Assembly (NCBI GenBank): GCA_018607135.1
Contig: JABBCA010000101.1
Span: 1 to 47,676 of the forward strand
Reading direction: 5' to 3'
DNA from: Opitutales bacterium
GTDB taxonomy: Bacteria > Verrucomicrobiota > Verrucomicrobiia > Opitutales > Coraliomargaritaceae
DNA length: 47,676 nt
Shown here one piece after another: positions 24,474 through 33,409 of the stretch; the stretch's first letter is position 1; each line of letters starts with the position of its first letter. Below the pieces are notes generated by a model that had not been told where the DNA came from, did no database searches, and was given only the letters and a program-made list of their open reading frames with translations. The position numbers and the translations under genes were made by a program.

Positions 24474-25871
24474 CTACAGGCGTTTGTATTGGCGCTTCAC
24501 CATTTCAAGGGCTTCTTGAGGCACCCATTCTTCCCAGCCGGCAGCACCTGTTTCAATTAGCTTGAGAGTCTTGCGCCCAGTCATGGAGAGTAGGGCTGGA
24601 TTGCCCACACCAATCGCATGTATGCGTTCGTTTTCGATTAGGTGTTGATAAAAATGTTGCCATTTCTCAGGGGCTTTAAAATTAGAAGCGGTCACCAATT
24701 CTTTGCTCTGCGAGTTATGCCATGGATAGACGAACAATTGAACGCGATTTTTAAATAAGCGACCAAAAGACTCAAGGATTCCACCAGGTAAGTTCGCTGA
24801 CCACTTTTCTTTAAATAGCTCATTGAGCAGACCAATGCTTAGAATAATTGCAATCGGCTCGGCAGTGTAGCGACTTAAGTAGGTCGCGATTCTATGAAAC
24901 TCGGCGCTTCGTGAAATGAGCACAGTTTTACCAAGAGCTTGTAAGGCATCTGCACGGTTGATGAAATCCTCATGATCGACCGATCCATCACGTAAAAGGT
25001 TGTTTGTGCTGATTTCACACAATTCCATTGAACGGTCCATTTGCTCATTTGTAAGCACATTTGAATACACCGCTCTTGATTGTTCTATCATATCGAGGTG
25101 TAGCTTTAAGACTGGGTTGAAGCTGCCTCTTAGAAGCATGATGGGGCGCTTATAGAGTGCATCGGCAGCTTGGACAACTTCGCCGTCTTCGTTAAACATT
25201 GCAGCATCAGTGAGTCCGCTCTGAACCAGTTGTAGAGCACAGAGTCGATTGTCCACATAGCGAAAGCCTTGACCGGAGAAGCGCAGCATGTCTACTTCGA
25301 CACGACCTGAAACGATGTTTTCGGCGAGAGATTCAACGAACTTTTGTAAGCTGTCTCGGTAGTAAAATGCGGCATAGATTAAATTCACTCCAACTGCGCC
25401 AAGAGCTTCCATCTGATCGGCGTTGGTTTCATCCAAGAGGCGGACATGTAGCACGATTTCACACGGTGCGCCTTGTGGTTTGAGCTGGAAACGGACCCCC
25501 AACCAACCATGACATTCTCCTTGGTCTTTGTAGCCTCTAGCGCGAACAGTATTACAAAAAGAGAAAAATGTTGTTTTGCTACCGCGGGCTGGAGCGAGTC
25601 GCTGATCGAGTAAATCATACTCATATTTGAGCATGGCCTGTAGTCGGCTTTCTGAAACGTAGCGATTGGCTTTGCCATACAGCGCATCACTCATGGTCAT
25701 GTCATACGCAGAAATCGTTTTTGCTACTGTGCCAGCACTTCCTGAAGCTCGAAAAAAGCAGTTTGCAGTTTCTTGTCCTGCACCAATCTCAGCGAAGACG
25801 CCGTATTTTTCAGCATCTAAATTGATGTCGAGTGCTTTTTGATACGTGTTTTGAATTTTCGTTTTGGACAT
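24474..25871 (-). CDS. Conserved protein of unknown function (KYGVFAEIGAGQE family)
   Basis: A 465-residue cytoplasmic protein without a signal peptide or obvious membrane segment. It carries the conserved opening KYGVFAEIGAGQETANCFF (about 22-40), then GTVAKTISAYDM (about 47-58), and later RPIMLLRGSFNP near 245. I have seen this family annotated as a TonB-dependent receptor or nicotinamide mononucleotide adenylyltransferase, but nothing here supports the receptor label. The RGSFNP motif faintly resembles the nucleotidyltransferase GxFxPxH site, but its histidine is not seen at the expected place. I leave the function open. It is a stand-alone gene between the aminotransferase and the PAS kinase pair. 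Confidence 0.7.
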   Translation of the reverse strand: MSKTKIQNTYQKALDINLDAEKYGVFAEIGAGQETANCFFRASGSAGTVAKTISAYDMTMSDALYGKANRYVSESRLQAMLKYEYDLLDQRLAPARGSKTTFFSFCNTVRARGYKDQGECHGWLGVRFQLKPQGAPCEIVLHVRLLDETNADQMEALGAVGVNLIYAAFYYRDSLQKFVESLAENIVSGRVEVDMLRFSGQGFRYVDNRLCALQLVQSGLTDAAMFNEDGEVVQAADALYKRPIMLLRGSFNPVLKLHLDMIEQSRAVYSNVLTNEQMDRSMELCEISTNNLLRDGSVDHEDFINRADALQALGKTVLISRSAEFHRIATYLSRYTAEPIAIILSIGLLNELFKEKWSANLPGGILESFGRLFKNRVQLFVYPWHNSQSKELVTASNFKAPEKWQHFYQHLIENERIHAIGVGNPALLSMTGRKTLKLIETGAAGWEEWVPQEALEMVKRQYKRL

Positions 25872-25987
25872 AGTGCGTAGTGTCTAGTGCACAGATGGAA
25901 AGAATGTTCATGAGCAAACCGCAAGCCAGATACTGAACTATAACCAATTCAGCTGAGCCACTAAAGGCTGCGTTGGTAAGGCGCTTA

Positions 25988-26383
25988 CTAAGCGTTTAAC
26001 ACTTGGTGGATTGCGTCTACTAGTAAATCTGAACTGACAGGTTTTGCTAAGAAGTATTCACCACCGCTTCGATAAAGCCCTCTGTGTGACTCCTTTCGAG
26101 AGACCATGGCAGAAACAAAGATGATGGGGATGTTTTTGGTTTGCTCGCTTTCGCGCAGGGTCGTCGCGACGTCACCACCATCTGCTTCTGGCATGACGAC
26201 ATCTAGTAAAATGATGTGTGGCTTAAATTGTTTTGCTACCATGCGTGCTTGAAGGCTTTCGTTGAGCGTTTCAACGACGTAGTTGCCGGCATTTTGCATA
26301 TTGAGTTTCACCATGCGTGTGAATGAAGCCTCGTCATCTATGATGAGTATGCGCGTTGGTTCTGTATCTGGGGTATCGTTCAT
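25988..26383 (-). CDS. Single-domain response regulator
   Basis: A 131-residue receiver domain with the acidic pair IDDE (16-18), phospho-acceptor D61 in ILLDVVMPEADGG and the conserved lysine in YFLAKPV. It starts 6 bp after the stop of the 659-residue PAS kinase gene in the same direction, so the two are one operon. This is probably the phospho-acceptor of that kinase. No output domain is present, so signalling is by protein contact. Confidence 0.92.
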   Translation of the reverse strand: MNDTPDTEPTRILIIDDEASFTRMVKLNMQNAGNYVVETLNESLQARMVAKQFKPHIILLDVVMPEADGGDVATTLRESEQTKNIPIIFVSAMVSRKESHRGLYRSGGEYFLAKPVSSDLLVDAIHQVLNA

Positions 26384-26389
26384 TTTATT

Positions 26390-28369
26390 TTATGCTTTAT
26401 CTGCAGTTGGAAAAAGAATTCGCGCGCAAGCGCCTACTTGGTTTTCTCGATTTTCTAGGGTAATCATACCTCGATGCATATCAACAATACTTCTAGTTAC
26501 CGACAGTCCTAGGCCTGTGCCTTCGCCTGTGGTTTTGGTCGAGAAGAAGGGGTCGAAGACTTTATTTTGATGATTGTCGTCGATCCCTGTTCCTGTGTCT
26601 AAAATCTCGACGACAACGATGGTATCGCCAATACGAAAGTGCTCAGTCATCTCGCTGGAAACATTAGCGCCTGTTGCGTTCATTCGCTTCGTGTAGGTTT
26701 TGACGATGAGTTCACCTCCTTTGGGCATTACCGAGATCGCATTGAGGATAAGATTGATAAAGACTTGGTCGATTTTTGAGGCATCAATATAGACTTTAGG
26801 AAGTTCCTGACTGCGTTCATCAATCAATGTCACATGCGCTTTGCGAAGATTGTGGCGCATTAATGTCAGCACGTGTTCGATGGTTTCATTGATGTTTGCT
26901 GGAACCAAGCTTACTTCATGTGGGGAGGAATAATCGAGTAGTTCAAATACCACTTCATTTGCTTTCAATGCAGCGTTTCGCATATCTGTAAGCATCGAAG
27001 TGATGTCTGGATCTAGTTCGCCTTGCGACAACAGAAAGTCTACGCCTAAGAGGACTACAGATAGTGGATTCTTTACTTCGTGCGCGACTCCAGCAGCAAG
27101 GCGACCGACTGTTTTAAGCTTCTCGGCTTCGATGAGCTGTAGCTTTGTCTCTTCAAGTGTTTGAATCGTCGACTTAAGCTGAAGTTCGTTTTTCTTTTGT
27201 AGTGTGATGTCTTGCGAGATACCAACAAGGCCTATGCAGTTGCCCTTGTCATCACTGAAAGGGACTTTACTCGTGAGTAGCCATGTTTTTTCGCCATTCG
27301 GTAAGGTGCGTTGGTCAACCATGTTCTCAAGGCCTTTATTTGTCTGCATGATTTCTTCGTCAAAGCGCATGGCTCGGTCGGCATCTTCAGGTGAATAAAA
27401 GTCACGTAGTGTTTTTCCGACACATTCCTTAGACGTTTTTGCACCGAGATTGTTGGCGTGTCGTTCGTTGATGACTAAGTAGCGTCCTTCGCGGTCTTTT
27501 ACGTAAATGCCCGCGAGGGCATGTTCGATGATCGTTTTTAATAGAGCAGTTTCTCTGGCGAGTGCTTCTTGTGCGTTTTTGAGTTCAGTCACAGAACGTG
27601 AAATGCCCATGGTTCCAATGATCGTGCCCATGTTGTCCTTAAGTGGCATTTTGGTCGTGGTGACCCACTTAAAAGTGCCGTCTGGCATCGTTTCTTTTTC
27701 GATGATGCCGATCAACGGTTTTCCAGTCTTAATAATTTCTTGTTCATCGTCATACGCGCGTTGCGCGTGCTCATGAGTGAACAGATCGAAATCACTTTTC
27801 CCGAGGATTTCTTCAGGTCCAGAATGGTCGTATATACGAGCCATTGCTGTATTGACCTTGATGAACTGACTATTGGTATTTTTAAAATAAATCGCGTCAG
27901 GAATATTATCGAGGAGTTCTTTGAGTAAGTTCTGCTCTGACAATAGTTCGTATTCCTTTCGGCATCGGCGAATTGAGTGAGCAATTCGTGTTGAAAGTTC
28001 ACCCTCAGGTAAGAATTCTGCTAGGATATAGTCATCGACAGAATGCATGACCTCTCGAAACTGTCTAAGCTGCGTATGATTTTGACACAAACAGAGTAGT
28101 GCGACTGAACCCTTTTGCCGAGAGAGGTATTGGATCGCTTCTTCTGCTAATGGCTTCTCTATACGTATATCCAGCAGGACCGCATCGCAAAGTGATTGAA
28201 TTTCAAATTGTTTCAGCTGTTCCAGTGTTTCAATACAACGAAGCGTGCAGCTAAATTCCTCGGTAGGTTGTAAATGATGATTTAAAACTGCCTCCTCTGC
28301 TGGATCGGGGCTGAGCAAAACCAAGTTGTAGCGGGAATTGTGGCGCAAAGTGGGGGTAGACTCTAACAC
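26390..28369 (-). CDS. PAS-domain sensor histidine kinase
   Basis: A 659-residue soluble kinase without transmembrane segments. Order: receiver-like domain (about 12-135), two PAS domains (about 150-270 and 280-400), a coiled linker, HisKA with phospho-accepting H430 in AAGVAHEVKNP, and a HATPase domain with N box (INLILNAI), G1 (DTGTGI) and G2 (GEGTGLGLSV). The receiver-like part keeps an Asp (VLLDI) but has lost the conserved lysine-proline, so it is probably a pseudo-receiver. The start is GTG 28369. It is in an operon with the adjacent single-domain regulator. The signal sensed by the PAS domains is unknown. Confidence 0.9.
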   Translation of the reverse strand: MLESTPTLRHNSRYNLVLLSPDPAEEAVLNHHLQPTEEFSCTLRCIETLEQLKQFEIQSLCDAVLLDIRIEKPLAEEAIQYLSRQKGSVALLCLCQNHTQLRQFREVMHSVDDYILAEFLPEGELSTRIAHSIRRCRKEYELLSEQNLLKELLDNIPDAIYFKNTNSQFIKVNTAMARIYDHSGPEEILGKSDFDLFTHEHAQRAYDDEQEIIKTGKPLIGIIEKETMPDGTFKWVTTTKMPLKDNMGTIIGTMGISRSVTELKNAQEALARETALLKTIIEHALAGIYVKDREGRYLVINERHANNLGAKTSKECVGKTLRDFYSPEDADRAMRFDEEIMQTNKGLENMVDQRTLPNGEKTWLLTSKVPFSDDKGNCIGLVGISQDITLQKKNELQLKSTIQTLEETKLQLIEAEKLKTVGRLAAGVAHEVKNPLSVVLLGVDFLLSQGELDPDITSMLTDMRNAALKANEVVFELLDYSSPHEVSLVPANINETIEHVLTLMRHNLRKAHVTLIDERSQELPKVYIDASKIDQVFINLILNAISVMPKGGELIVKTYTKRMNATGANVSSEMTEHFRIGDTIVVVEILDTGTGIDDNHQNKVFDPFFSTKTTGEGTGLGLSVTRSIVDMHRGMITLENRENQVGACARILFPTADKA

Positions 28370-28435
28370 GAGTAAAAAGCATGTTATATTCTACAGGGAT
28401 AACAAGGCATTTATGTCTAATCAAGTCTCACGATA

Positions 28436-29104
28436 CTAGTCGGGACTCATGCCTAGCAGACTCTTGATCCAGTCTTTTACGCTCTCTGCTGCCTCAGGGC
28501 CTTTGGTATAAAATAAATACACAATACTGCCCGAAACTCCAGCTGCCACTACAGAGCAAAGTAGTGCGCCGATTGCAATGAAGCCATCTTCTTCAGCCAT
28601 GCTGACACCGATGATGAAGATGGCCATTGCGGGCAGTGTGTTTGTCCCTGGTATGGGTATCATCATGAATAATGACATCGTGAGAATTATAATAGAAAGT
28701 AGGGAATGTCCTGCCTTGGAGTGAATCCACCTCATTCGAGGTTTGATTAGTTTTTCGATGCGTCTCAGAAAGGCAGCTCCGGTGCCGACCATTTTATTCG
28801 CAAGCCTGGGGTGGACGCGAATCGCTAGGATCCGTTGTGGAAGCCAGACGGTTTCACGGCCAAACATGATTTGTGTTGCTATGATCGCCATCGCAATACC
28901 GAAGGGTATACTGTAGCCAGGTGCAGGAATAGGTAAGGCACTGGGTAAGGATAAGAGCATTAACAAGACTCCAAAACCCCGGTCGCCGACCGCTTCGGTT
29001 AATTCGCGTATCGATGGACCCACGCTGTCTGTGTCTTTTAAGACACTTTCAAGTGTTTCTGCGAGTGAGTGGGGCTTTTCTTGTAAATCGGAGTTGAGTT
29101 GCAT
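28436..29104 (-). CDS. ExoD-like exopolysaccharide synthesis membrane protein
   Basis: A 222-residue inner-membrane protein of the ExoD family. The phrase DRGFGVLLMLLSLPSALPIPAPGYSIPFG (about 46-73) is characteristic, followed by a polar loop with WLPQRI and then two to three hydrophobic segments (about 130-200). ExoD is linked to exopolysaccharide production in rhizobia; its biochemical role is unclear. The gene is divergent from nadD by 77 bp. No other polysaccharide genes adjoin it except the aminotransferase about 4 kb away. Confidence 0.87.
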   Translation of the reverse strand: MQLNSDLQEKPHSLAETLESVLKDTDSVGPSIRELTEAVGDRGFGVLLMLLSLPSALPIPAPGYSIPFGIAMAIIATQIMFGRETVWLPQRILAIRVHPRLANKMVGTGAAFLRRIEKLIKPRMRWIHSKAGHSLLSIIILTMSLFMMIPIPGTNTLPAMAIFIIGVSMAEEDGFIAIGALLCSVVAAGVSGSIVYLFYTKGPEAAESVKDWIKSLLGMSPD

Positions 29105-29181
29105 GCGTCAAGTAAAGTAGTCACTATTGCTACCAATATGCGGAAGAAAAGGTCAAAACGAATCCATATCGCTCTACGACT

Positions 29182-29790
29182 ATGAGCGGACAAAATGCAG
29201 AAATACAACGAATGGCACTCTTTGGTGGGTCGTTTGACCCTGTGCACAACGGCCATTTGACGATTGCCCGCTATGCGCTCAAGCAAGTTGGGCTCGATCG
29301 TATCGTCTTTATGCCTGCAGCCTGTTCACCTTTGAAAGGTCAAGAGACTCGCGTCAGTGATGATGCTCGAGCGGAAATGCTTGAGCTCGCAACTCATGGA
29401 GAATCCAGGTTTAAGGTCGATACCTATGAGCTAGAAAGGGGTGGGGTGAGTTACACCATCGATACCGTAGAGTATTTTCGTGCGAATTATCCCAATACGG
29501 AGTTGTATTTCATGATCGGAGCGGATCAATTTGAGCTACTCGATCAATGGCGCAGGATTGAGGATCTAGCGCAATTGGTGACTTTTCTGGTGTTTGGAAG
29601 GCCTGGTTCTTCAGTTCAAGCATGTGCAGTCGCGGGTCTACATTATTTAGAGGTGGATGCTCCATTAATGGAGGCTAGTTCCAGTGAGATAAGAACCAGG
29701 TGTCAGAAAAAACAGTCTATTCAAGACTTAGTGCCACCCGCAGTTGAGGCTTTCATTTCGGACGAAGGTCTTTATACCGACTTGGATTAA
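29182..29790 (+). CDS. nadD: Nicotinate-nucleotide adenylyltransferase
   Basis: A 202-residue enzyme that couples nicotinate mononucleotide with ATP to form deamido-NAD in NAD biosynthesis. The nucleotidyltransferase motif GGSFDPVHNGHL (about 12-23) holds the T/HxGH ATP-binding histidines. The second motif, SSSEIRTR, lies near residue 165 (the ISSTxxR-type site). The length fits NadD. It starts at ATG 29182; ATG 29212 would remove 10 residues of weak conservation. It is followed by rsfS 7 bp downstream, the usual nadD-rsfS pair. Confidence 0.93.
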   Translation: MSGQNAEIQRMALFGGSFDPVHNGHLTIARYALKQVGLDRIVFMPAACSPLKGQETRVSDDARAEMLELATHGESRFKVDTYELERGGVSYTIDTVEYFRANYPNTELYFMIGADQFELLDQWRRIEDLAQLVTFLVFGRPGSSVQACAVAGLHYLEVDAPLMEASSSEIRTRCQKKQSIQDLVPPAVEAFISDEGLYTDLD

Positions 29791-29797
29791 TTTAACT

Positions 29798-30163
29798 ATG
29801 TCGAATCCTAAGAATACAAAACAACTTTCTACTCTAGATGAAATTCGAGTGGCCGTCACCGCGATTGAAGATAAAAAAGGTGAATCCATTCGTATTTTAA
29901 ACGTAAGTGGCAAGTCCTCGATTACCGATTATCTGGTCTTAGCGACTGGAACATCGGACCCTCACTTGAAAGCACTTAAAGCATCGCTAGACCGAGCACT
30001 TAAAGAATCTGGAGTTCAATTGATTGGTGAAGACCGCGAAGTAGGCAGTGGCTGGGTCGTTGTCGATGCTTTTGATTTTATGGTCCATTTGCAAACTCAG
30101 GAAATGCGCGATTTGTATCAACTGGATCGATTATGGCGCGATGCTGAAGAGGTGACTTTGTAG
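29798..30163 (+). CDS. rsfS: Ribosomal silencing factor RsfS
   Basis: A 121-residue RsfS/Iojap protein that binds L14 on the large ribosomal subunit and blocks subunit joining when nutrients are scarce. The conserved block ITDYLVLATGTSDPHLKAL and the C-terminal segment GWVVVDAFDFMVHLQTQEMRDLYQLDRLW are present. I begin at ATG 29798, 7 bp after the nadD stop, because that gives the family length; an upstream ATG within nadD would only add nonsense residues. It is the second gene of the nadD operon. Confidence 0.93.
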   Translation: MSNPKNTKQLSTLDEIRVAVTAIEDKKGESIRILNVSGKSSITDYLVLATGTSDPHLKALKASLDRALKESGVQLIGEDREVGSGWVVVDAFDFMVHLQTQEMRDLYQLDRLWRDAEEVTL

Positions 30164-30231
30164 GCACTGCAAATTCTACACAAGATTACGCCCAAAGGCG
30201 ATGCGGCTGCTGTATAATCCATGTTTTTAAT

Positions 30232-32088
30232 GTGAGTAGAGAATCGAATCAGTCCATCTTACAGCTGTTTTTGCTGCGCGCATGTTTACCGATCATATTG
30301 GTGATGGTGCTACTCGCAACCTGGTTGGCAGTGGTGAGTTATAAGGATTATTCAAAGACTTATTACGACGCGCATACTGATTTTGAGCGTTCCTATAGTT
30401 CGGGTAACTATGCAATGGGTGAGCTCGAATCGACTCGCGAGAGTGCGATTCGAGCGGCTCGTTTAAAGTTGAATCAGTATTGGGTGTCTTGCTTGTTTCT
30501 TGTTTTGGCAGGGGTGAGTGCGCCTTTGCTGACGGCGCGGCACTTGACTAAACTTTTGCAAAGAAATTTGGATTTGCTCAATCTTTGTATTACTCATCCA
30601 GAGTCGGATTGCGAGGAATTGCAGACACAACGCTTCGATTTAGATGAATTTGATCAAACTTACCAAGTTGTAAAAGAGTCGGGTCGTATTCAAAAGGAAG
30701 CAGAACTGCGCAGTCGAGAAGCGGAGGCGCAACTCGTTGAAGCAAATGATCGATTGCAGCGACGCGCAGCAGAACTAAATCAAAAAAGTTCCGACGCACT
30801 TAGCATGATGAAGGAGGCAGAACTTGCTCGGGCTGAGCTTGAGCGAGTCAATAATCGTTTGAATTTAGCTATTGGGCACGCCAAAGAGTCGGCTCGCCAA
30901 GCAGATACGGCAAGCAAGGCAAAGAGTGATTTTCTTGCGACCATGAGCCATGAGATTCGCACTCCATTAAACGGAGTCATCGGGTTTATGGAAATGTTGA
31001 ACATGACGGAGCTGAATGAAGAGCAACGTGAATATGCAGAATCGGTTAAAACCAGTGGTGAAGCATTAATGGCACTAATTAATGATGTTCTTGATTTTTC
31101 AAAGATCGAGTCAGGCCACTTAGATTTAGAGGCTCGTCAGTTTGATTTAGTGGCGACGATTCGTGACACGGTGTCTGTATTTACTTCAAGCTGTGAAAAA
31201 AAGGGCTTAAAGTTGATCGTTGATATCGAAGACGGTGTGCCCGCGCAGGCGGTAGGAGATGAAAATCGTGTTCGACAAATCTTAAACAATTTACTCGCGA
31301 ATTCAGTGAAGTTTACCGCTTCAGGCAGCATCACTGTAAAAGCCTCGAACTGCAGCGATGCAAGTGCCCCGCGTTGCGATATTAAGCTCGAAGTCACTGA
31401 TACTGGTATCGGTATGTCTGAGGCACAATTGCATCGACTGTTTCGTCCTTTCGCCCAAGGAGACTCATCTATGACTCGTAAATTTGGTGGCACGGGTCTA
31501 GGTCTTGCCATTACCAAACGCTTAGCTGAAGCAATGGGTGGAGATATACAAGCGATGAGTTCCGAGGGGCAGGGCGCGACTTTCAGTGTGCGTCTGAACT
31601 TATCCAACTCGCTGTTAGAGGGGACTAAAGCAGGAACAGTGGCACCGTTCGAACTGGAAGTCTCACCAGAGCGTAAGATTGGAGAAATCTATCCGTTAAG
31701 AATTGTAGTTGCGGAAGACAACGCAGCGAATCAGCGAGTCTTGATGATCATGCTCAAACGCTTGGGTTGGACTGCTCACTTTTTCGATAATGGTATCCCG
31801 CTACTCAAACACATGCGCGAGCACACCGTAGATTTAGTCTTCATGGACTTACAAATGCCGATCATGGATGGCTTTGAGGCGACTGCGAAAATTCGTGCCG
31901 GTGAGGCTGGTGACCATCACAGCAAAGTAACGATCATAGCACTCACCGCCAACGCGCTGCAGGGCGATGAAGACCGGTGTTTGCGCTCTGGTATGAATGC
32001 TTACCTCAGTAAGCCTATAAAACTAGATGTATTGAAGCAGAAGCTTTCCCAGCTGATTCTTTCCATGGGTCTAAAAGCTACGATTTGA
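30232..32088 (+). CDS. Hybrid sensor histidine kinase / response regulator
   Basis: A 618-residue membrane kinase. Two hydrophobic segments (about 10-37 and 85-103) bracket a short periplasmic loop. A long helical linker with charged coiled-coil character (about 145-225) leads to HisKA, with H240 in MSHEIRTPLNG. HATPase follows with N box (ILNNLLANSVKFT), G1 (DTGIGM) and G2 (GGTGLGLAI). A C-terminal receiver carries D539 in VFMDLQMPIMDG and the YLSKPI lysine. The start is GTG 30232. It overlaps the convergent truC-like gene by 11 bp. A phosphotransfer partner is not adjacent; the signal is unknown. Confidence 0.92.
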   Translation: MSRESNQSILQLFLLRACLPIILVMVLLATWLAVVSYKDYSKTYYDAHTDFERSYSSGNYAMGELESTRESAIRAARLKLNQYWVSCLFLVLAGVSAPLLTARHLTKLLQRNLDLLNLCITHPESDCEELQTQRFDLDEFDQTYQVVKESGRIQKEAELRSREAEAQLVEANDRLQRRAAELNQKSSDALSMMKEAELARAELERVNNRLNLAIGHAKESARQADTASKAKSDFLATMSHEIRTPLNGVIGFMEMLNMTELNEEQREYAESVKTSGEALMALINDVLDFSKIESGHLDLEARQFDLVATIRDTVSVFTSSCEKKGLKLIVDIEDGVPAQAVGDENRVRQILNNLLANSVKFTASGSITVKASNCSDASAPRCDIKLEVTDTGIGMSEAQLHRLFRPFAQGDSSMTRKFGGTGLGLAITKRLAEAMGGDIQAMSSEGQGATFSVRLNLSNSLLEGTKAGTVAPFELEVSPERKIGEIYPLRIVVAEDNAANQRVLMIMLKRLGWTAHFFDNGIPLLKHMREHTVDLVFMDLQMPIMDGFEATAKIRAGEAGDHHSKVTIIALTANALQGDEDRCLRSGMNAYLSKPIKLDVLKQKLSQLILSMGLKATI

Positions 32089-32770
32089 GCTCCAGTGAGT
32101 CTACAAGTGCTTCAAATGTAGCTTCGTAATTAGCGTTTGCCTGAATGATCTTATTTTTTTTGAAATGTTTGAATTCTAACTGGCAGGCGTGTAGTAGCAG
32201 CCGATTACATTGAAAATGCATGCGAATAAATGTATTTTGCACTCCATCACCATGACGAGTGTCACCCAGTATTGGATGCCTTAAATGGGCGAGGTGCCTT
32301 CGGAGCTGATGCTTTCTACCTGTAGTGGGGCGAAGTTCAGCGAGGGTAAATCGCGCATTCAAGTAGCGCCCCACGGGTAGTGGGAGTTCACTCCTACGGA
32401 GCGAACGATAATCGGTTTGAGCTTCGAATGACCGTTCGGGCCTATCTTCTGAGCGAAGAGGGTAGTCTATATGGCCTATATCTTTCAACCAGCCACGAGT
32501 GATTGCATGGTAGACCTTCGACACTCTTCTTTCTGCAAACTCATGTTGCGCATGACGCAGCGCGTCTGCGTTAAGGGCAAAGAGTAGCACGCCGCTAGTG
32601 GGACGATCTAAACGATGGCAAGGGAACACTTCTTGGCCGATCTGATCCCGCAATAATTGCAGTGCAAATTCAGTGGCATGTTTATCTAGAGAGGTTCGAT
32701 GCACCAGTAAACCTGAAGGCTTGTTGATTGCTATGTAGTCATCGTCTGCATATATAATTTCAAGCGGCAT
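32078..32770 (-). CDS. truC: RluA-family pseudouridine synthase, TruC-like
   Basis: A 230-residue enzyme that isomerises uridine to pseudouridine. Catalytic D55 sits in CHRLDRPTSGVLLFA, and the family also shows NKPSGLLVHR near residues 16-25 and LRPTTGRKHQLRRHL near 150. TruC modifies U65 of tRNAs; the single catalytic domain without an S4 domain and the HRLDRPTSG motif favour TruC over RluA/C/D, so the symbol is probable. Its 3' end overlaps the hybrid kinase gene by 11 bp on the opposite strand. Confidence 0.85.
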   Translation of the reverse strand: MPLEIIYADDDYIAINKPSGLLVHRTSLDKHATEFALQLLRDQIGQEVFPCHRLDRPTSGVLLFALNADALRHAQHEFAERRVSKVYHAITRGWLKDIGHIDYPLRSEDRPERSFEAQTDYRSLRRSELPLPVGRYLNARFTLAELRPTTGRKHQLRRHLAHLRHPILGDTRHGDGVQNTFIRMHFQCNRLLLHACQLEFKHFKKNKIIQANANYEATFEALVDSLELKS

Positions 32771-32888
32771 AGTGTGATTGAGGCGTCCTAGCCGAATTGC
32801 GCAAGATTACAACCACCCGATTGGAGTGCCTTTTAAATCGTTTTCGATTCAATTTTACATTGATGAGTCGAGAGCCTAACTTCTAGTG

Positions 32889-33302
32889 GTGAAACTTTCC
32901 CATAAACTTGAATATGCGTGTCGCGTGCTCGCTCAGCTTGCCCGGACTTTTGGCCAAGAAAAAATGGCTCATATCGACGCTTTAGCGGATGCGGAACAAA
33001 TTCCGGCCAATTATTTGGTGCAGATTTTGAATGAGTTGCGCAACGCAGGCTTGATTATCAGCAAGCGAGGAAAACAGGGTGGGTATGCCCTCGCAAAAGC
33101 GCCCGAGAGTATTCATCTAAACGACATCGTAAAGGCTGTAGAAAGCGAGCTACTGGAAGGTAATTTTCAAGACGACGGTCAGTCTGGTCCTAAAGTGGCT
33201 GAAATTTGGAATGAAATTGGTGCCGAATTTGAAAAGAAAATTGGCACTTACACCTTAGATCGGTTTGTTGTCGATGACCCGGGTGAGATGTATTACATTT
33301 AG
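32889..33302 (+). CDS. Rrf2-family transcriptional regulator
   Basis: A 137-residue winged-helix regulator. The opening MKLSHKLEYACRVLAQLA is the classic Rrf2 start, and the recognition-helix/wing segment GLIISKRGKQGGYALAK lies near 55-71. The start could be either GTG 32886 or 32889; the latter gives the usual MKL. The three cysteines that bind an iron-sulphur cluster in IscR/NsrR are absent (only C12), so this is a cluster-free member, like CymR. Its targets are unknown; it lies between the truC-like gene and the permease. Confidence 0.88.
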   Translation: MKLSHKLEYACRVLAQLARTFGQEKMAHIDALADAEQIPANYLVQILNELRNAGLIISKRGKQGGYALAKAPESIHLNDIVKAVESELLEGNFQDDGQSGPKVAEIWNEIGAEFEKKIGTYTLDRFVVDDPGEMYYI

Positions 33303-33409
33303 GCTGACCCTTCTTAGTGGAGACAATCTATGCCTCCACACCTTGCGCCATCACTAGAGGCATTGGGGTTATAGCCATTCTCCTAGAATTGCTAGCTTTT
33401 GAGATGCGA

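Noticed and set aside
29744-29797. An upstream start for rsfS inside nadD.
   Set aside because: It overlaps nadD and adds residues with no RsfS similarity; ATG 29798 gives the family length.
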